From CAJWKT01 sp964465375 (GTDB lineage: Bacteria > Pseudomonadota > Gammaproteobacteria > Steroidobacterales > Rariloculaceae): a stretch of DNA of 64,000 nt. Position numbers and translations under genes: made by a program. The stretch lies in the NCBI GenBank assembly GCA_964465375.1, contig CAYXIJ010000013.1, positions 5,126-69,125 of the forward strand, written 5' to 3'. Positions 1 through 9,446 of the stretch are shown here, in pieces (the stretch's first letter is position 1; each line of letters starts with the position of its first letter). Under the pieces are notes generated by a model. That model worked only from the letters and a program-made list of their open reading frames with translations. It made no database searches and was not told the origin of the DNA.

Positions 1-494
1 CAGACACGAAACAGCCCCCGTGGTTGCCCATTGCTTTCTTCGGCATTGGCGGCTGCACTATCTAGGATTCGACTTCTGCCACTAAGTCGAATTTCCTCAC
101 CCCCTGGTAATGTTAGGGCGTTTGCATACATTTGTCTTCGCCCCAGCCTCGACATTCTGCCTTCAACTTTGATTCGGTCTCCCACCTCGATCACACTTGA
201 TTCTATACCAGAGCGCTGTAGAGAATTTACAGACCCACTTTCTACTTCCCAGATATGTTCTTGGCCATTTTCTGTACTTCGGACCCTAAAGCGTACGTGA
301 GGATTTCGCCAGAAAAGGAATGTGACCTCACCCTCGATGTTTCCGATAGTTTCAAAATCGTAAAGGGCACTAGTTGCGTGGTGAGCAGGTAGATTAAAAG
401 AGATAAATACCATCAATAAAAGAAATAAGATGGACGAACTTAATCGATAGAAAATTTTTGTCGACTTAGACTGTTTTTTTGTAATTTTATTCAT
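1..494 (-). CDS. DUF6152-family exported protein, 3' end cut by window edge
   Basis: Reading the minus strand from ATG at 494 gives 164 uninterrupted residues running off the left edge. Residues 1-37 form a signal peptide ending LPA, followed by His-His. Then come the family hallmarks: a FWRNPHVRF segment, a W-x-x-E strand, and GDRIKVEGRMSRLGRRQM. The last visible residues (NGQPRGLFRV) match the linker of the two-domain protein at 42250 (NGIFRIW), so the full protein is probably the long fused form with a C-terminal MGDS-type domain beyond the window. A GGAGG lies 13 bases upstream of the ATG, rather far. Function unknown; location inferred to be periplasmic. Confidence 0.8.
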   Translation of the reverse strand, partial: MNKITKKQSKSTKIFYRLSSSILFLLLMVFISFNLPAHHATSALYDFETIGNIEGEVTFLFWRNPHVRFRVRSTENGQEHIWEVESGSVNSLQRSGIESSVIEVGDRIKVEGRMSRLGRRQMYANALTLPGGEEIRLSGRSRILDSAAANAEESNGQPRGLFRV

Positions 495-738
495 TATGCG
501 GTGTTAACCTCCAGTGGCTTGTGTGATTGAGGTCTTCCAGAAATTGCATTGACTATCATAATACCATCCCATCGACTTGAAAACCTTCAGAAAATTTGGC
601 ACGCCCATTTACCTTTCCCCGCACGTCAGATGGAACAAAATCCTTTCCAAGTATGAGTACGCCATTCCAATTCCTCCAGTGTCGAGTGTTTAGGTGGCGT
701 AAATCATTGTTAATACTTAAAGAAAGTATTAACTGTAG

Positions 739-1749
739 CTATTTCACAATTCTGGTATTGAGCAGCATTGCCTGATCGTTTTCAAGTTTAGCGTTCCATA
801 GGCCCTTTTCCAGAAAATATCGAATAACACTATCGTGAAAAGGAAGGCTGAAATTTTTCAGGGTTCCTTCGGCAGTCCATTCCGCTGCACTGCCAATATA
901 AGCCGCTAGTTCCTGATTATGATCGAACAGAGTTTTGGCTACCTCATATACCATTTCGTCTTCTAAATCTGCTCTAACTGTCAATAAGGTGTCAATGGAA
1001 AATGTCGGGATATCTTTTTCCTGATTAAGGAAAGTTTGTTTTTTTATGGTGCTACCATGAATTGTTTTGGGAAGGTTTCCTAGGATTTCATCTCTTTTGC
1101 TTTCAGGAATGTAAAGAAACTCAATAATTTCATTGTTCAGAGCTTGCTGAACAAGCGCGTTTCTATTTGAGAAAGGAAAAAGTACTGCATCCACACTTCC
1201 AACTTGGAGCGCCTTAAGTGCTTCCGAAGAGTTAGTGGTGGATACGATATTAATTTGGTCTTTTGGTAATTGGTAGATCGAGATAAGGCTGTCCATAATC
1301 ATTCGCATATCTGGGTTGGAAGGCCGTTCTCCAACGATGGTGCGCCCAACAAAATCGTAAGGGGATGTGATCCCAGATCCTTTCCTGGTTAAAAAATGGC
1401 GGTGCGTGACCTGACCCTTCATAACAACTCTTAGATCTATTGGGCTGGCAAACTCGTTGAGTCCATAAAATCCTGAATAGGCAGCAAATGAGTTGGCAAT
1501 AGCAAAATCTATTCTTCCGTTCCCTAGAGCAAAGATATTGGGTGCCGATCCTCCAACTGCCTGCACGGTCGAATTGATTTGCGCATATTCGTGGACTATC
1601 TCAGAGGCTGCAACGGCCAGGGTGTAGTAGCTGCTGCCAATGCTAGATGTACCAATTCGGATGGCATCTTGATCCGAGGTGTCGCACGCTACCATTATTG
1701 TGAGCAGTACCGTGACTATTATTAGAGTTAGTTGTTTGTAGTATTTCAC
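739..1749 (-). CDS. TAXI-family TRAP transporter solute-binding lipoprotein
   Basis: This 336-residue protein has a lipoprotein signal ending in V-A-C with the lipidated Cys at residue 22. The mature part opens with IRIGTSSIGSSYYTLAVA, the start typical of TAXI-type binding proteins, followed by GGSAPNIFALGNGRIDFAI. TAXI proteins bind small organic acids and deliver them to fused TRAP permeases of the 4TM/12TM type. No such permease is next to it; the nearest TRAP permeases (2745-4631) are the separate DctQM kind and have their own DctP-like partner. It may be an orphan binding protein or serve a permease elsewhere. Substrate unknown. Confidence 0.85.
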   Translation of the reverse strand: MKYYKQLTLIIVTVLLTIMVACDTSDQDAIRIGTSSIGSSYYTLAVAASEIVHEYAQINSTVQAVGGSAPNIFALGNGRIDFAIANSFAAYSGFYGLNEFASPIDLRVVMKGQVTHRHFLTRKGSGITSPYDFVGRTIVGERPSNPDMRMIMDSLISIYQLPKDQINIVSTTNSSEALKALQVGSVDAVLFPFSNRNALVQQALNNEIIEFLYIPESKRDEILGNLPKTIHGSTIKKQTFLNQEKDIPTFSIDTLLTVRADLEDEMVYEVAKTLFDHNQELAAYIGSAAEWTAEGTLKNFSLPFHDSVIRYFLEKGLWNAKLENDQAMLLNTRIVK

Positions 1750-1899
1750 CCTTGCAGGATCCTCAGTCTAAAGCTTTCTTAAGTTCCATTTGAAGTACAA
1801 GATAGCATGACACGATAGGTCTATGGTGATCCGATACGAAGTGAGAAGGATGGCTTAGGTCTTGATCTCTATTTACCCCCTTGTTGACTAGGGTTTTTA

Positions 1900-2178
1900 A
1901 TGAAAACGTTCATGAAGGAAAATATGAGAGGAAAAACCTTAATATTAATCATGTTTTTTATGAAAATTGGCTTGGTTTCAGCCCATCATGATCTCGGTAT
2001 GAGTTATTTTGATTATGAAGAAAGCCTAGTTGAAATTTTCAACACGCTAACATGAGGGTTTTTGTACTATCAGATGGCACCCTTGTCTAGGGACTGCGGT
2101 TCAAGAATCTTTTGCAGAAAGGAGTATTATGAGACTTGTGAGGTTATTGAGCAGTCATCGGGTAATGAGTGGCTTTGA
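1900..2178 (+). pseudogene. Decayed DUF6152 gene copy
   Basis: An ATG at 1900 opens a signal peptide ending LVSA, then His-His-Asp, but the frame stops at TGA 2053-2055 after 51 codons. Just downstream, in another frame, comes SDGTLV, and then from 2089 back in the first frame RDCGSRIFCRKEYYETCE up to TGA 2176. These pieces match the intact neighbour at 2191 (PDGTLVRDCG..YRGTEYYATCED) in order. The central roughly 75 codons with the NPH and GD motifs are missing, and a one-base insertion (GTCTAGG against GTxAGG) breaks the tail. It is best read as a tandem duplicate lost by deletion and frameshift. Confidence 0.75.
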
Positions 2179-2190
2179 GAGGTGTGCGTA

Positions 2191-2679
2191 ATGGTTGTGA
2201 GGCTACATACGTTTTTTTTCTTAGGGATGTTAAGTGGCTTATCGAGTTTTGTTTTGGCTCATCACTCGGTACCAACGAACTACGATATGGAAGATGTATC
2301 TGAGCTAACTGGTGTTATAAAGGAAGTGGATATTCGAAATCCTCACTCGTTAGTGATTTTGGATGTAATTAACTCGGATGATACGGTCACTGAATGGTTG
2401 ATCGAATGGAATGATGGTAATGCACTTCGTCGTCGGGGAGTGGCTATCCAAAAAGTAAAGCCCGGTGATATCGTTACGATGAACGTGCTTAGCCATAGGC
2501 GCGTGGAGCATGTCGCATACTTAAGAGATGTGCGTGTACCGGATGGCACTCTCGTTAGGGATTGCGGTGCAGGCATTTACCGTGGAACTGAGTACTACGC
2601 AACTTGTGAAGATGCGGAGGGTGCGGCAGTAGATGACATCGCTCAGTTTAATGATACGTCTACTTCACCTGATGAATAA
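2191..2679 (+). CDS. DUF6152-family exported protein with Cys-containing tail
   Basis: The start is set at ATG 2191 because AGAGG lies 8 bases upstream; an in-frame GTG at 2182 is possible. The 162-residue product has a signal peptide ending VLA, then His24-His25. The core shows GVIKEVDIRNPHSL, a WLIEW strand and GDIVTMNV. Beyond the usual roughly 110-residue domain it carries an extra tail with two cysteines (RDCG and YATCED), shared only with the decayed copy upstream. It is convergent with the TRAP permease genes. Function unknown; probably periplasmic. Confidence 0.85.
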   Translation: MVVRLHTFFFLGMLSGLSSFVLAHHSVPTNYDMEDVSELTGVIKEVDIRNPHSLVILDVINSDDTVTEWLIEWNDGNALRRRGVAIQKVKPGDIVTMNVLSHRRVEHVAYLRDVRVPDGTLVRDCGAGIYRGTEYYATCEDAEGAAVDDIAQFNDTSTSPDE

Positions 2680-2682
2680 GAT

Positions 2683-2720
2683 ACCAGACTAGATTTAATG
2701 GGCGTCTGATAAATTTTTTA
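2683..2720 (+). terminator. Weak terminator-like hairpin between convergent genes
   Basis: A five-base inverted repeat CAGAC/GTCTG with a long loop is followed by a T-rich run (aaatttttt). It lies between the stops of the plus-strand DUF6152 gene and the minus-strand TRAP permease. The stem is short, so this is tentative. Confidence 0.3.
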
Positions 2721-2744
2721 AGTGCCCTTAAACAGAATAGCTCA

Positions 2745-4064
2745 TCACAAAATTTTGCTCGGCAACCAGGAAGCAATTTCAGGGATTGCATAAATCAGAA
2801 ATGCTACAGCCAGGACCAAAAGCCAGTAAGGTAGTGAGCCTTTAAAGATTTCTCCGAGTTTTACTGATGAATCTGGGACCGCTGCCTTCACAGTAAACAC
2901 CAGTAGGCCAACTGGCGGGGTAAGCAGGCCTGCCTCAATAATGAGTATTCCAAAAATAGCAAATGCAATTTCGTCGACTCCTGCTGCAAGTGCCAGCGGT
3001 ACAAAGATAGGTACGGTGATCAGAATTACAGAGATGGAGTCGATAACCATGCCGAGCAATAACCAAATTACGGCCATAATCAAAACAATTCCAAAAATTG
3101 GCAGACCGGAATCAGCGAATAAACTTTGAACAAGGTTCACGCCACCGCTGGTAGCGAGTAGTCGCGAGTACATGGATCCCGTGATCAGTAAGAACATTAT
3201 TGGGGCAGTCGATCGCCCCGCGTCGTAAACAGCTTGAATGAAATCTCGATAGCTCATATTTTTCATCCAACCGATCAAAATACTACCTAGGACTCCAAAG
3301 CCAGCAGCTTCGGTGGGAGTAAAAAGGCCTCCCCACAGCCCTCCTAGAACAAGAATGATCAAGGCGCTAACACCTAATCCGCCGGTGAGCTCCGAAGAGG
3401 ATCCCTTTGTTTGTAGTTGTCTGTCATGACCATGATCCGCCGTAGGTGCAAGGGAAGGGTTTCGAATTGCTGCAATTACGCAATAGGCAATAAAGGCTAA
3501 ACCAAGGACAACCCCAGGAATAACTCCCCCAAGGAAAAGGGCTCCTACCGAACCTTCTGTGAGAATTGCCCATACGATTAAGAGGACGCTCGGGGGAATT
3601 AGCATACCTAGGCAGGCGCTTCCAGAAATTACACCCAGCGCGTAGGAGCGGCTGTAGCCAAGTCTCCGCATTTCCGGATATGCGATACGGCTAAATGTTG
3701 CAGCGGAGGCAATCGAAACGCCTGTAACTGCAGCGAAGGCAGCATTTCCTGCTACGGTGGCTGCCGCAAGCCGACCTGGTAGCTTACGCATAGCTCGGTC
3801 ACAAAGCATGTAAAGATCTGTCGCTGCTCCTGACTGGCTAACAATTTCACCCATTAGTCTAAACAGTGGAATTACAGCAAGTGTTTGGTTGCGTATGGAT
3901 TCATAAGCAGTCGAGCCCAGCATAGAAGACGCAATATGAAAATCTCCAAAAATCAAATAGATTCCAAGAAAACTTGAAGCGCCCAGGGCAATTCCAACAT
4001 GGACACCAAGCAATACGAGAGCAATCAAGACTGCCAGAGAGTAAAAAATAACCTCAGGGCCCAT
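2745..4064 (-). CDS. dctM: TRAP transporter large permease (DctM family)
   Basis: This 439-residue, almost wholly hydrophobic protein has the length and pattern of the DctM membrane subunit, which carries the sodium-coupled transport path. Recognisable segments include AGNAAFAAVTGVSIASAATF, GMLIPPSVLLIVWAILTEGS, FTPTEAAGFGVLGS and EAGLLTPPVGLLVFTVK, all diagnostic of the family. It follows the small permease (gap about 30 bases) and is divergent from the binding protein at 4820, so the three form one transporter split over two transcripts. Substrate probably a small organic acid; not identifiable from sequence. Confidence 0.95.
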   Translation of the reverse strand: MGPEVIFYSLAVLIALVLLGVHVGIALGASSFLGIYLIFGDFHIASSMLGSTAYESIRNQTLAVIPLFRLMGEIVSQSGAATDLYMLCDRAMRKLPGRLAAATVAGNAAFAAVTGVSIASAATFSRIAYPEMRRLGYSRSYALGVISGSACLGMLIPPSVLLIVWAILTEGSVGALFLGGVIPGVVLGLAFIAYCVIAAIRNPSLAPTADHGHDRQLQTKGSSSELTGGLGVSALIILVLGGLWGGLFTPTEAAGFGVLGSILIGWMKNMSYRDFIQAVYDAGRSTAPIMFLLITGSMYSRLLATSGGVNLVQSLFADSGLPIFGIVLIMAVIWLLLGMVIDSISVILITVPIFVPLALAAGVDEIAFAIFGILIIEAGLLTPPVGLLVFTVKAAVPDSSVKLGEIFKGSLPYWLLVLAVAFLIYAIPEIASWLPSKIL

Positions 4065-4094
4065 CAGGATCGTGTTTCTAAGCTTGTTAATTGT

Positions 4095-4631
4095 TTAGCA
4101 GGCACGGGATATATCTCTTTTGTCAGGTTCTGGCTGGTTAGTCCAGTCGAGGTATAACAGATAGCCGTATACTAGAGCCGTAAAGGCTGCTGTTGCAGCC
4201 ACGAGAAATCTAACCGGATAAGTTGGTACTCGCAGTGCGCCCTCACCTTCGTACTCACCTATCTGCCAAGCTTCAACTGCAGGTCCCCAGGAACTAAGGG
4301 CTGTTAGTAGAAAAAAAAGAAAACCAAGTATGTTCGCAAAAGAGCGAAGATGAAGTTGTCGATCTAGGCTTACCCTGTCATAGACTAAGGTTGTGCGAAT
4401 CATCCCGCCCCTATAAATTGCCAGCGGTAGTTGCAGGAAAGTGATTGATACCACAGAATTTTTAATGATCTCCGGTGTGCCAAGTAATGGAACAGCAAAT
4501 AAAAACCGTCCACTAACATCAACGAAAATAATAATTGCTAAAACCAATACCCAGAATACGGATACGACATGGCAGGCGCGCGCTAAGTTTTTTAACGAAG
4601 ATTCCACTGTTCTTTTCGCTGTTGACGGCAA
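4095..4631 (-). CDS. dctQ: TRAP transporter small permease (DctQ family)
   Basis: This 178-residue protein has four predicted membrane segments, as expected of DctQ: residues about 20-40 (VFWVLVLAIIIFVDVSGRFLF), 55-75, 97-117 and 138-160. The VSGRFLF sequence after the first helix is typical of the family. The subunit pairs with the large permease encoded just downstream in the same direction. The gene starts about 190 bases from the divergent binding-protein gene, so the interval holds promoters for both transcripts. Confidence 0.92.
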   Translation of the reverse strand: MPSTAKRTVESSLKNLARACHVVSVFWVLVLAIIIFVDVSGRFLFAVPLLGTPEIIKNSVVSITFLQLPLAIYRGGMIRTTLVYDRVSLDRQLHLRSFANILGFLFFLLTALSSWGPAVEAWQIGEYEGEGALRVPTYPVRFLVAATAAFTALVYGYLLYLDWTNQPEPDKRDISRAC

Positions 4632-4819
4632 GCCTCACTATAGCAGAAGAAGGAATGGCTGCCTTATTGAGTTACCGATAAGAAAAATGCTTTCAATGAA
4701 CTCGGTCGCTTGAAGCTTCGGGGTAGAGTAAACTCTAGGGGTCTTCTATGAGAAACACGCTGTTTTTGGATATCTGTGTTGGTTCCGTTTTTAAGAAAAA
4801 ATAAACAAGATCATGATTT

Positions 4820-5950
4820 ATGGAAAGCGTAAAAATCAACATTGATAAATGGTTGCCACCGGTGAATAAAAATACAGATATACATAGTCGTATTTGGCTG
4901 GGCGCCTTAATGTTAGTCAGTGCATCTTTCCTTGGGGGGTGTTCGGACTCATCAACCATCACCTTGCGAATTGGTGCAGGGCACCCCGTCGGACCGACAG
5001 TCTACGTTAATGAGATGCGTGATTTTTTTGTACCGGAAGTAACGCGCAGGGTTACAGAGGAGACGGGCCACGAAATTAATTTTGTGCAAGGCTATGGCGG
5101 CTCAATTGCCCAGGTTGCTGAAGTGCTTGAAGCTGTTCAGGCAGGTATCCTTGATATTGGTGCATATTGCGTATGTTTTGAGCCTGCCAAATTATTTCTC
5201 CATAATTTTTCTTACTATGTGCCCTTTGGCCCACAAGATGCCGTTGAAGTTATGGCGTTAACGCGAGGAGTTTATGATCTAAATCCTTGGCTCGAAGAGC
5301 AGTTCGGAGTGTACAGCCAGAGACTATTAGCCATTAATGGATGGGATAGTTACCATCTTGGTACCGTTGAGCCTTGGGAAACCGTTGAAGATTTGAATGG
5401 TGTGAAGATTGCTGGGGCGGGACCAAATCTGCCATGGTTAGAATACGCCGGTGTAATACCCGTGCAGTCCGCCTTGCCCGATGGGTATCTTTCTATGCAG
5501 ACAGGTGTTTATTCTGGTTGGTTAATGTTTCCGTCGTCTTACTACGGTTACAAATTTCATGAACCAGCACCCTATTACACCTTGATTGGTTTTGGTGCCA
5601 TGGGCGGTGCTGTTGCACTGACAATGAACAACCGTAGTTTTGATCGGTTACCTCTTGAAGTGCAGCAGATTATTCTTGAGGTCGCACGTGAATATGAACT
5701 GCGAGCTGCACAGGCCTTAAATGAAGGCCAGGAAATTGCCCTTCAGGCCCTCAGAGATGCAGGCGCGCATATCCGGGAATTACCCTCTGAAGTTCGGGCC
5801 AATTGGGCTAATTCTTTGGGAGAATTTCCTAATGCGATGGCTCAAGATGCGAACTCACGCGGAATGCCTGGCTCGGAGATTATCCGGTCGTACATCGAAG
5901 AGATAGATCGTAGCGGTTATAATTGGCCGGTAAAATACATCATCGATTAG
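4820..5950 (+). CDS. TRAP transporter substrate-binding lipoprotein (DctP-like)
   Basis: The 376-residue product has a long N-terminal region, a membrane stretch and a lipobox FLGGC with Cys41. Mature features fit DctP-type proteins: YGGSIAQVAEVLEAVQAGILDIG near residue 95, the hydrophobic lobe around YVPFGPQDAVEVM, and WETVEDLNGVKI, which matches the usual 'DLKGLKI' strand. It is divergent from the dctQ-dctM genes and only 7 bases upstream of the 2-hydroxyacid dehydrogenase gene, so uptake and oxidation of the substrate are probably co-expressed. A shorter start at ATG 4910 would leave almost no n-region. Confidence 0.9.
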   Translation: MESVKINIDKWLPPVNKNTDIHSRIWLGALMLVSASFLGGCSDSSTITLRIGAGHPVGPTVYVNEMRDFFVPEVTRRVTEETGHEINFVQGYGGSIAQVAEVLEAVQAGILDIGAYCVCFEPAKLFLHNFSYYVPFGPQDAVEVMALTRGVYDLNPWLEEQFGVYSQRLLAINGWDSYHLGTVEPWETVEDLNGVKIAGAGPNLPWLEYAGVIPVQSALPDGYLSMQTGVYSGWLMFPSSYYGYKFHEPAPYYTLIGFGAMGGAVALTMNNRSFDRLPLEVQQIILEVAREYELRAAQALNEGQEIALQALRDAGAHIRELPSEVRANWANSLGEFPNAMAQDANSRGMPGSEIIRSYIEEIDRSGYNWPVKYIID

Positions 5951-5957
5951 ACGGTTC

Positions 5958-6923
5958 ATGTCCAAAATTCTCATCGCTGTAGCTGATTCTGTGTTTCCTG
6001 ACTTGGCACCCACCGAACGGGTGTTCTCAAGGCTGGGTGCAACGGTACAGTTGGCTAGAGAGCCAACGATAGATGCTATTTTAGAGGTTGCGCAAAAAGC
6101 TGATGGGCTTATGGTGACCTTTGCGCAACTGAGTGCAGAGCTGATACAGGGGCTGGAGCATTGTCGTGCAATTGGTCGTTTTGGTATCGGTGTCGACAAT
6201 ATTGATCTGGATGCGGCCACTAAAGCCGGGATACAGGTTTGTTTTGTCCCTGATTACTGTCTAGATGAAGTTTCTGACCACGCCATGGCTTTGCTGATCG
6301 CGTTAGCTCGCAAGATTCCTTATAGCAACTCTTTGGTTCAAGGGAATCAATGGGAGGGGAAAGCTGTAGCTCCAATTTATCGATTACGTGGGCGTACGAT
6401 TGGGTTGATTGGGCTTGGCAAAATTCCACAAACATTAGCTCCTAAGGCGCAGGCATTTGGTTTGAACGTGATGGCTTATGATCCATTTGTGGAGGAAGAC
6501 ATAGCACATTCGCTCAATGTGAAGATGGTAGATTTTGAGCACTTACTGGTGCATTCAGATTACATTTCGATTCATGCGCCGTTAACCCCTGATACTCGGC
6601 ATATGTTTAATGCCGATGCCTTTAAGAAAATGAAGGCTGGGGCATTACTTATCAATACTGCAAGGGGGCCACTGGTGGATGAAGCGGCATTAGCAGTTGC
6701 TTTAGATAAAGGCCAGCTTGCGGGAGCGGCGCTGGACGTACTGTCCGATGAGCCGCCATCTGCTGATTTTGTATTGTTGAATCGAGAGAACGTTATTCTG
6801 ACACCACACACTGCTTATTACTCAGAGGACGCATTGCTTGATTTACAAACGAAGGCGGCTGAGGATGTGGCGAGTGTTTTAAGCGGAAAAGAGCCGCGCT
6901 ATCCCGTTAACAAGCTTGCTTGA
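5958..6923 (+). CDS. D-2-hydroxyacid dehydrogenase (phosphoglycerate dehydrogenase-like)
   Basis: This 321-residue NAD-dependent enzyme has the catalytic domain split around a Rossmann fold. The nucleotide loop is GLIGLGKIPQ (149-158); the third glycine of GxGxxG is proline, a variant seen in this family. The catalytic triad is visible: Arg236 (NTARG), Glu265 (SDEPP) and His284 (LTPHTA). It begins 7 bases after the TRAP binding protein and is followed by a zinc alcohol dehydrogenase, so it probably reduces or oxidises a 2-keto/2-hydroxy acid taken up by that transporter. Length (about 320) is that of the short family members without a regulatory ACT domain. Confidence 0.9.
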   Translation: MSKILIAVADSVFPDLAPTERVFSRLGATVQLAREPTIDAILEVAQKADGLMVTFAQLSAELIQGLEHCRAIGRFGIGVDNIDLDAATKAGIQVCFVPDYCLDEVSDHAMALLIALARKIPYSNSLVQGNQWEGKAVAPIYRLRGRTIGLIGLGKIPQTLAPKAQAFGLNVMAYDPFVEEDIAHSLNVKMVDFEHLLVHSDYISIHAPLTPDTRHMFNADAFKKMKAGALLINTARGPLVDEAALAVALDKGQLAGAALDVLSDEPPSADFVLLNRENVILTPHTAYYSEDALLDLQTKAAEDVASVLSGKEPRYPVNKLA

Positions 6924-6959
6924 TCAAATGTGCAACCGGGGTGAGATTCTAGTTAAGTT

Positions 6960-7979
6960 ATGAAAGCGATGGTATTAAAGTCACCTGGGGCATTAGGGCA
7001 AGAGGAAGTTGAGAGCCCAACGATCGAAGATGGAACGACTGTAGTGCGCATTACTCACTCTGGGGTATGCGGAACGGATCTGAAAATCTATCAGGGCGGT
7101 ATACCCGTCAATTATCCCCGTATTATGGGTCATGAAATGATTGGCGAAGTCGTGGAGGTGGGTGGCGATTCAGGCATACACAAAGGATCCAGAGTCATCA
7201 TTGATCCAGTTTTTTATTGTGGTCATTGTTACCAATGTCATCGTGGCCAGGAGTCACTCTGTCCAAACGGTTACATTTTAGGGCGCGATCAGGATGGGGG
7301 GTTTTCAGATTATTTGCGTGTACCATCAGATGCTGTTTTTCCTTTACCCGATAACATTGATGGTCAGGTAGCTCCGCTTATCCAGGTATTAACTACCGCG
7401 GTACATGCTCAGCGGCTAGTCAAAATATTTCCTAGTGAAGCTGTGTTGGTGCTTGGATTGGGTGTCGCGGGACAGTTACATGTGCAGCTTGCAAAGGCTC
7501 GGGGTGCTTACCCAGTTATCGGTGTCACTCGTAGCCCCCAAAGGCGAGCACTGGCGGAAAAATTAGGAGCAGATTTTACGTTTGCTCCTGATGAAGATGT
7601 GAAGGGTCATTTGCTTGAACTTACCAACGGAGTGGGTGCTGATGTAGTGATAGAAACAGTGGGAGCACTACCAATGCTAGCCAATGCCGTGGATTATGCG
7701 CGCATTGGGGGACGATTGTTATTATTTGGAATTTATACAGGTCACGAGGCAAATTTATCTTTTTATGATTTTTATTTCAAAGAGTTGGCACTCATCAACG
7801 CACGGGCTGCCAGGCGAGAGGATTTTCCCTCAGCGATTGCAATGGTGAGTCAGGGTCAGGTGCAGCTCGACTCTATGGTGAGCCACGTATTGCCTCTTAT
7901 CGAATTGGACAGAGCAATTGAAATGTTAGCCGAGCGGGATGACCAGCGAATGAAGGTCATTTTGGATCATGCCGCGTAG
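6960..7979 (+). CDS. Zinc-dependent medium-chain alcohol dehydrogenase
   Basis: The 339-residue protein is a classic zinc MDR of the threonine/sorbitol dehydrogenase type. Catalytic zinc ligands Cys37 (GVCGTD) and His58-Glu59 (MGHE) are present, and Cys87, 90, 93 and 101 form the structural zinc site. The cofactor fold starts VLVLGLGVAGQLHVQLA. It is 36 bases after the 2-hydroxyacid dehydrogenase and on the same strand, so both probably act in one pathway oxidising a polyol or hydroxy acid. The exact substrate cannot be told from sequence. Confidence 0.9.
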   Translation: MKAMVLKSPGALGQEEVESPTIEDGTTVVRITHSGVCGTDLKIYQGGIPVNYPRIMGHEMIGEVVEVGGDSGIHKGSRVIIDPVFYCGHCYQCHRGQESLCPNGYILGRDQDGGFSDYLRVPSDAVFPLPDNIDGQVAPLIQVLTTAVHAQRLVKIFPSEAVLVLGLGVAGQLHVQLAKARGAYPVIGVTRSPQRRALAEKLGADFTFAPDEDVKGHLLELTNGVGADVVIETVGALPMLANAVDYARIGGRLLLFGIYTGHEANLSFYDFYFKELALINARAARREDFPSAIAMVSQGQVQLDSMVSHVLPLIELDRAIEMLAERDDQRMKVILDHAA

Positions 7980-8012
7980 CCAGATGCGCTACACCTGAGT
8001 CTTTAACTTCTT

Positions 8013-9248
8013 CTAAGCAGCCCCTTCCGTAGCGAGTGTATCTTGCGCGATTGTCCTAAATTCGTCGTCACTCATAAGGCGTTTCTCTGTGAGGCCGAAT
8101 TGCTTTACTGCTTGTAGTACTGCCATTGCCTGCTCGTCATTCGATGGTATTTGCATTTGTTCTAGTTTCCATTTCACAGAGTCAATACCACTGCCTTTTC
8201 CCATAACTACCCGAGCCGGCTCTCGCCCAATTAGTTCTGGGCGATAGGGGAAAAGTTCTGTTTGGTATTCATGTCCGCAATTATTAAGCCAAGTAGCGAT
8301 AATGCCGGATTCTACGTCGAAAACTTGATCGCCAGACACTGGGCGATTTGAGGGAATTGATTGACCAGAAATTTCCTGTACCAACATAGCCAATTCGTAC
8401 AGTTTTTCAGTCTTAATCCCAGTTTCTTGGCCATACATCGTTAATAATGCTAGGACGGTTTCTTCCATTGGCGTATTGCCAGCACGTTCCCCTACACCCA
8501 GAACAGTTGAATGAATGACTTCGACTCCTTCGGCTACGGCCATGATTGTATTTGCAACTCCCATGCCAAAGTCTTGATGAAAATGGGCCTCTAATCGTTG
8601 AGGAATACGAGATTTCACTTGCCGAACGAAGTACTGCATGGCATGAGGTGAGGTCACTCCGAAAGTATCGACCAACGCAAGACCATCCATATGGCCCTCA
8701 TCTGCAACACGAGTAATCAGATCAAGAACCCAATTCATTTCTGCCCGGCTGAAATCTATAGGAAAGAAAACAACTTCGAGGCCTTGTTCATGGGCATAGG
8801 CGGTTGATTCGATAGAAAGATCGATTGCTTGTTCCAGCGGCCATTGGTAGGCATATTTTATAATATGTTCGCTGGATGGTACCTCCATCACAACGCCATT
8901 TACCCCTGTGTCTACAGCACGTTTCACGTCGTCAACCATGCAACGGGAAAAGGCAAAAATTTGGGGGCCCAGATTACGATTGACAATATCTTTAATAGCC
9001 GATGCGTCTTCAGGGGAAACAACAGGCATACCGGCCTCGATACGATGCACACCGGCTTCTGCCAGTCCTTCAGCGATACGAATTTTGTCGTCCTTATCGA
9101 AAGCTAAGCCAGTTTGTTGCTCGCCATCCCTCAGCGTGATGTCGTGAATTTTAATTTGCTCCGGGAAGTGCAGCTGAGACTTCACTTCATCAGCAAAATT
9201 CCAAGGGCTCACAAACCAATTATCCGTCTTCCAGGGCGTAGTGCTCAC
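8013..9248 (-). CDS. Isopropylmalate/homocitrate synthase-type (HMGL-like) enzyme
   Basis: This 411-residue enzyme carries the family signature DITLRDGEQQTG with Arg40, Asp41 and Gln44 in the active site. It also has EAHFHQDFGMG, which supplies the HxH metal ligands, and the flap GVGERAGNTPMEE. These are the marks of DRE-TIM aldolases that condense acetyl-CoA with a keto acid (isopropylmalate, citramalate and homocitrate synthases) or cleave such products. It lacks the roughly 130-residue regulatory LeuA C-domain of true isopropylmalate synthase; a shorter C-terminal extension with a GREPARVVMGKGSG segment takes its place. It lies among catabolic genes rather than leu genes, so a dedicated carbon-source role is likely. 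Confidence 0.82.
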   Translation of the reverse strand: MSTTPWKTDNWFVSPWNFADEVKSQLHFPEQIKIHDITLRDGEQQTGLAFDKDDKIRIAEGLAEAGVHRIEAGMPVVSPEDASAIKDIVNRNLGPQIFAFSRCMVDDVKRAVDTGVNGVVMEVPSSEHIIKYAYQWPLEQAIDLSIESTAYAHEQGLEVVFFPIDFSRAEMNWVLDLITRVADEGHMDGLALVDTFGVTSPHAMQYFVRQVKSRIPQRLEAHFHQDFGMGVANTIMAVAEGVEVIHSTVLGVGERAGNTPMEETVLALLTMYGQETGIKTEKLYELAMLVQEISGQSIPSNRPVSGDQVFDVESGIIATWLNNCGHEYQTELFPYRPELIGREPARVVMGKGSGIDSVKWKLEQMQIPSNDEQAMAVLQAVKQFGLTEKRLMSDDEFRTIAQDTLATEGAA

Positions 9249-9446
9249 TAGGGGTCTCCCGTAAATTAGCAGTTTGAAATATCGAAAATCTTCGGGTCTT
9301 TCAAGTTAATTCTTGTCTCCCGAGCCCGCGCAAGATAGCATTTTCCGTTCCAACGAGGCAAACTTGGCGGCCATTCGATAGCTTATCGTTTGACCTAACG
9401 GGTGGTGAGGCACTCATTTTTTTTAGATTTTTTTTGGAGAATCTCT

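Noticed and set aside
31..300. Plus-strand ORF of 89 codons at the left edge
   Set aside because: It is the shadow of the minus-strand DUF6152 gene, which has a signal peptide and family motifs.
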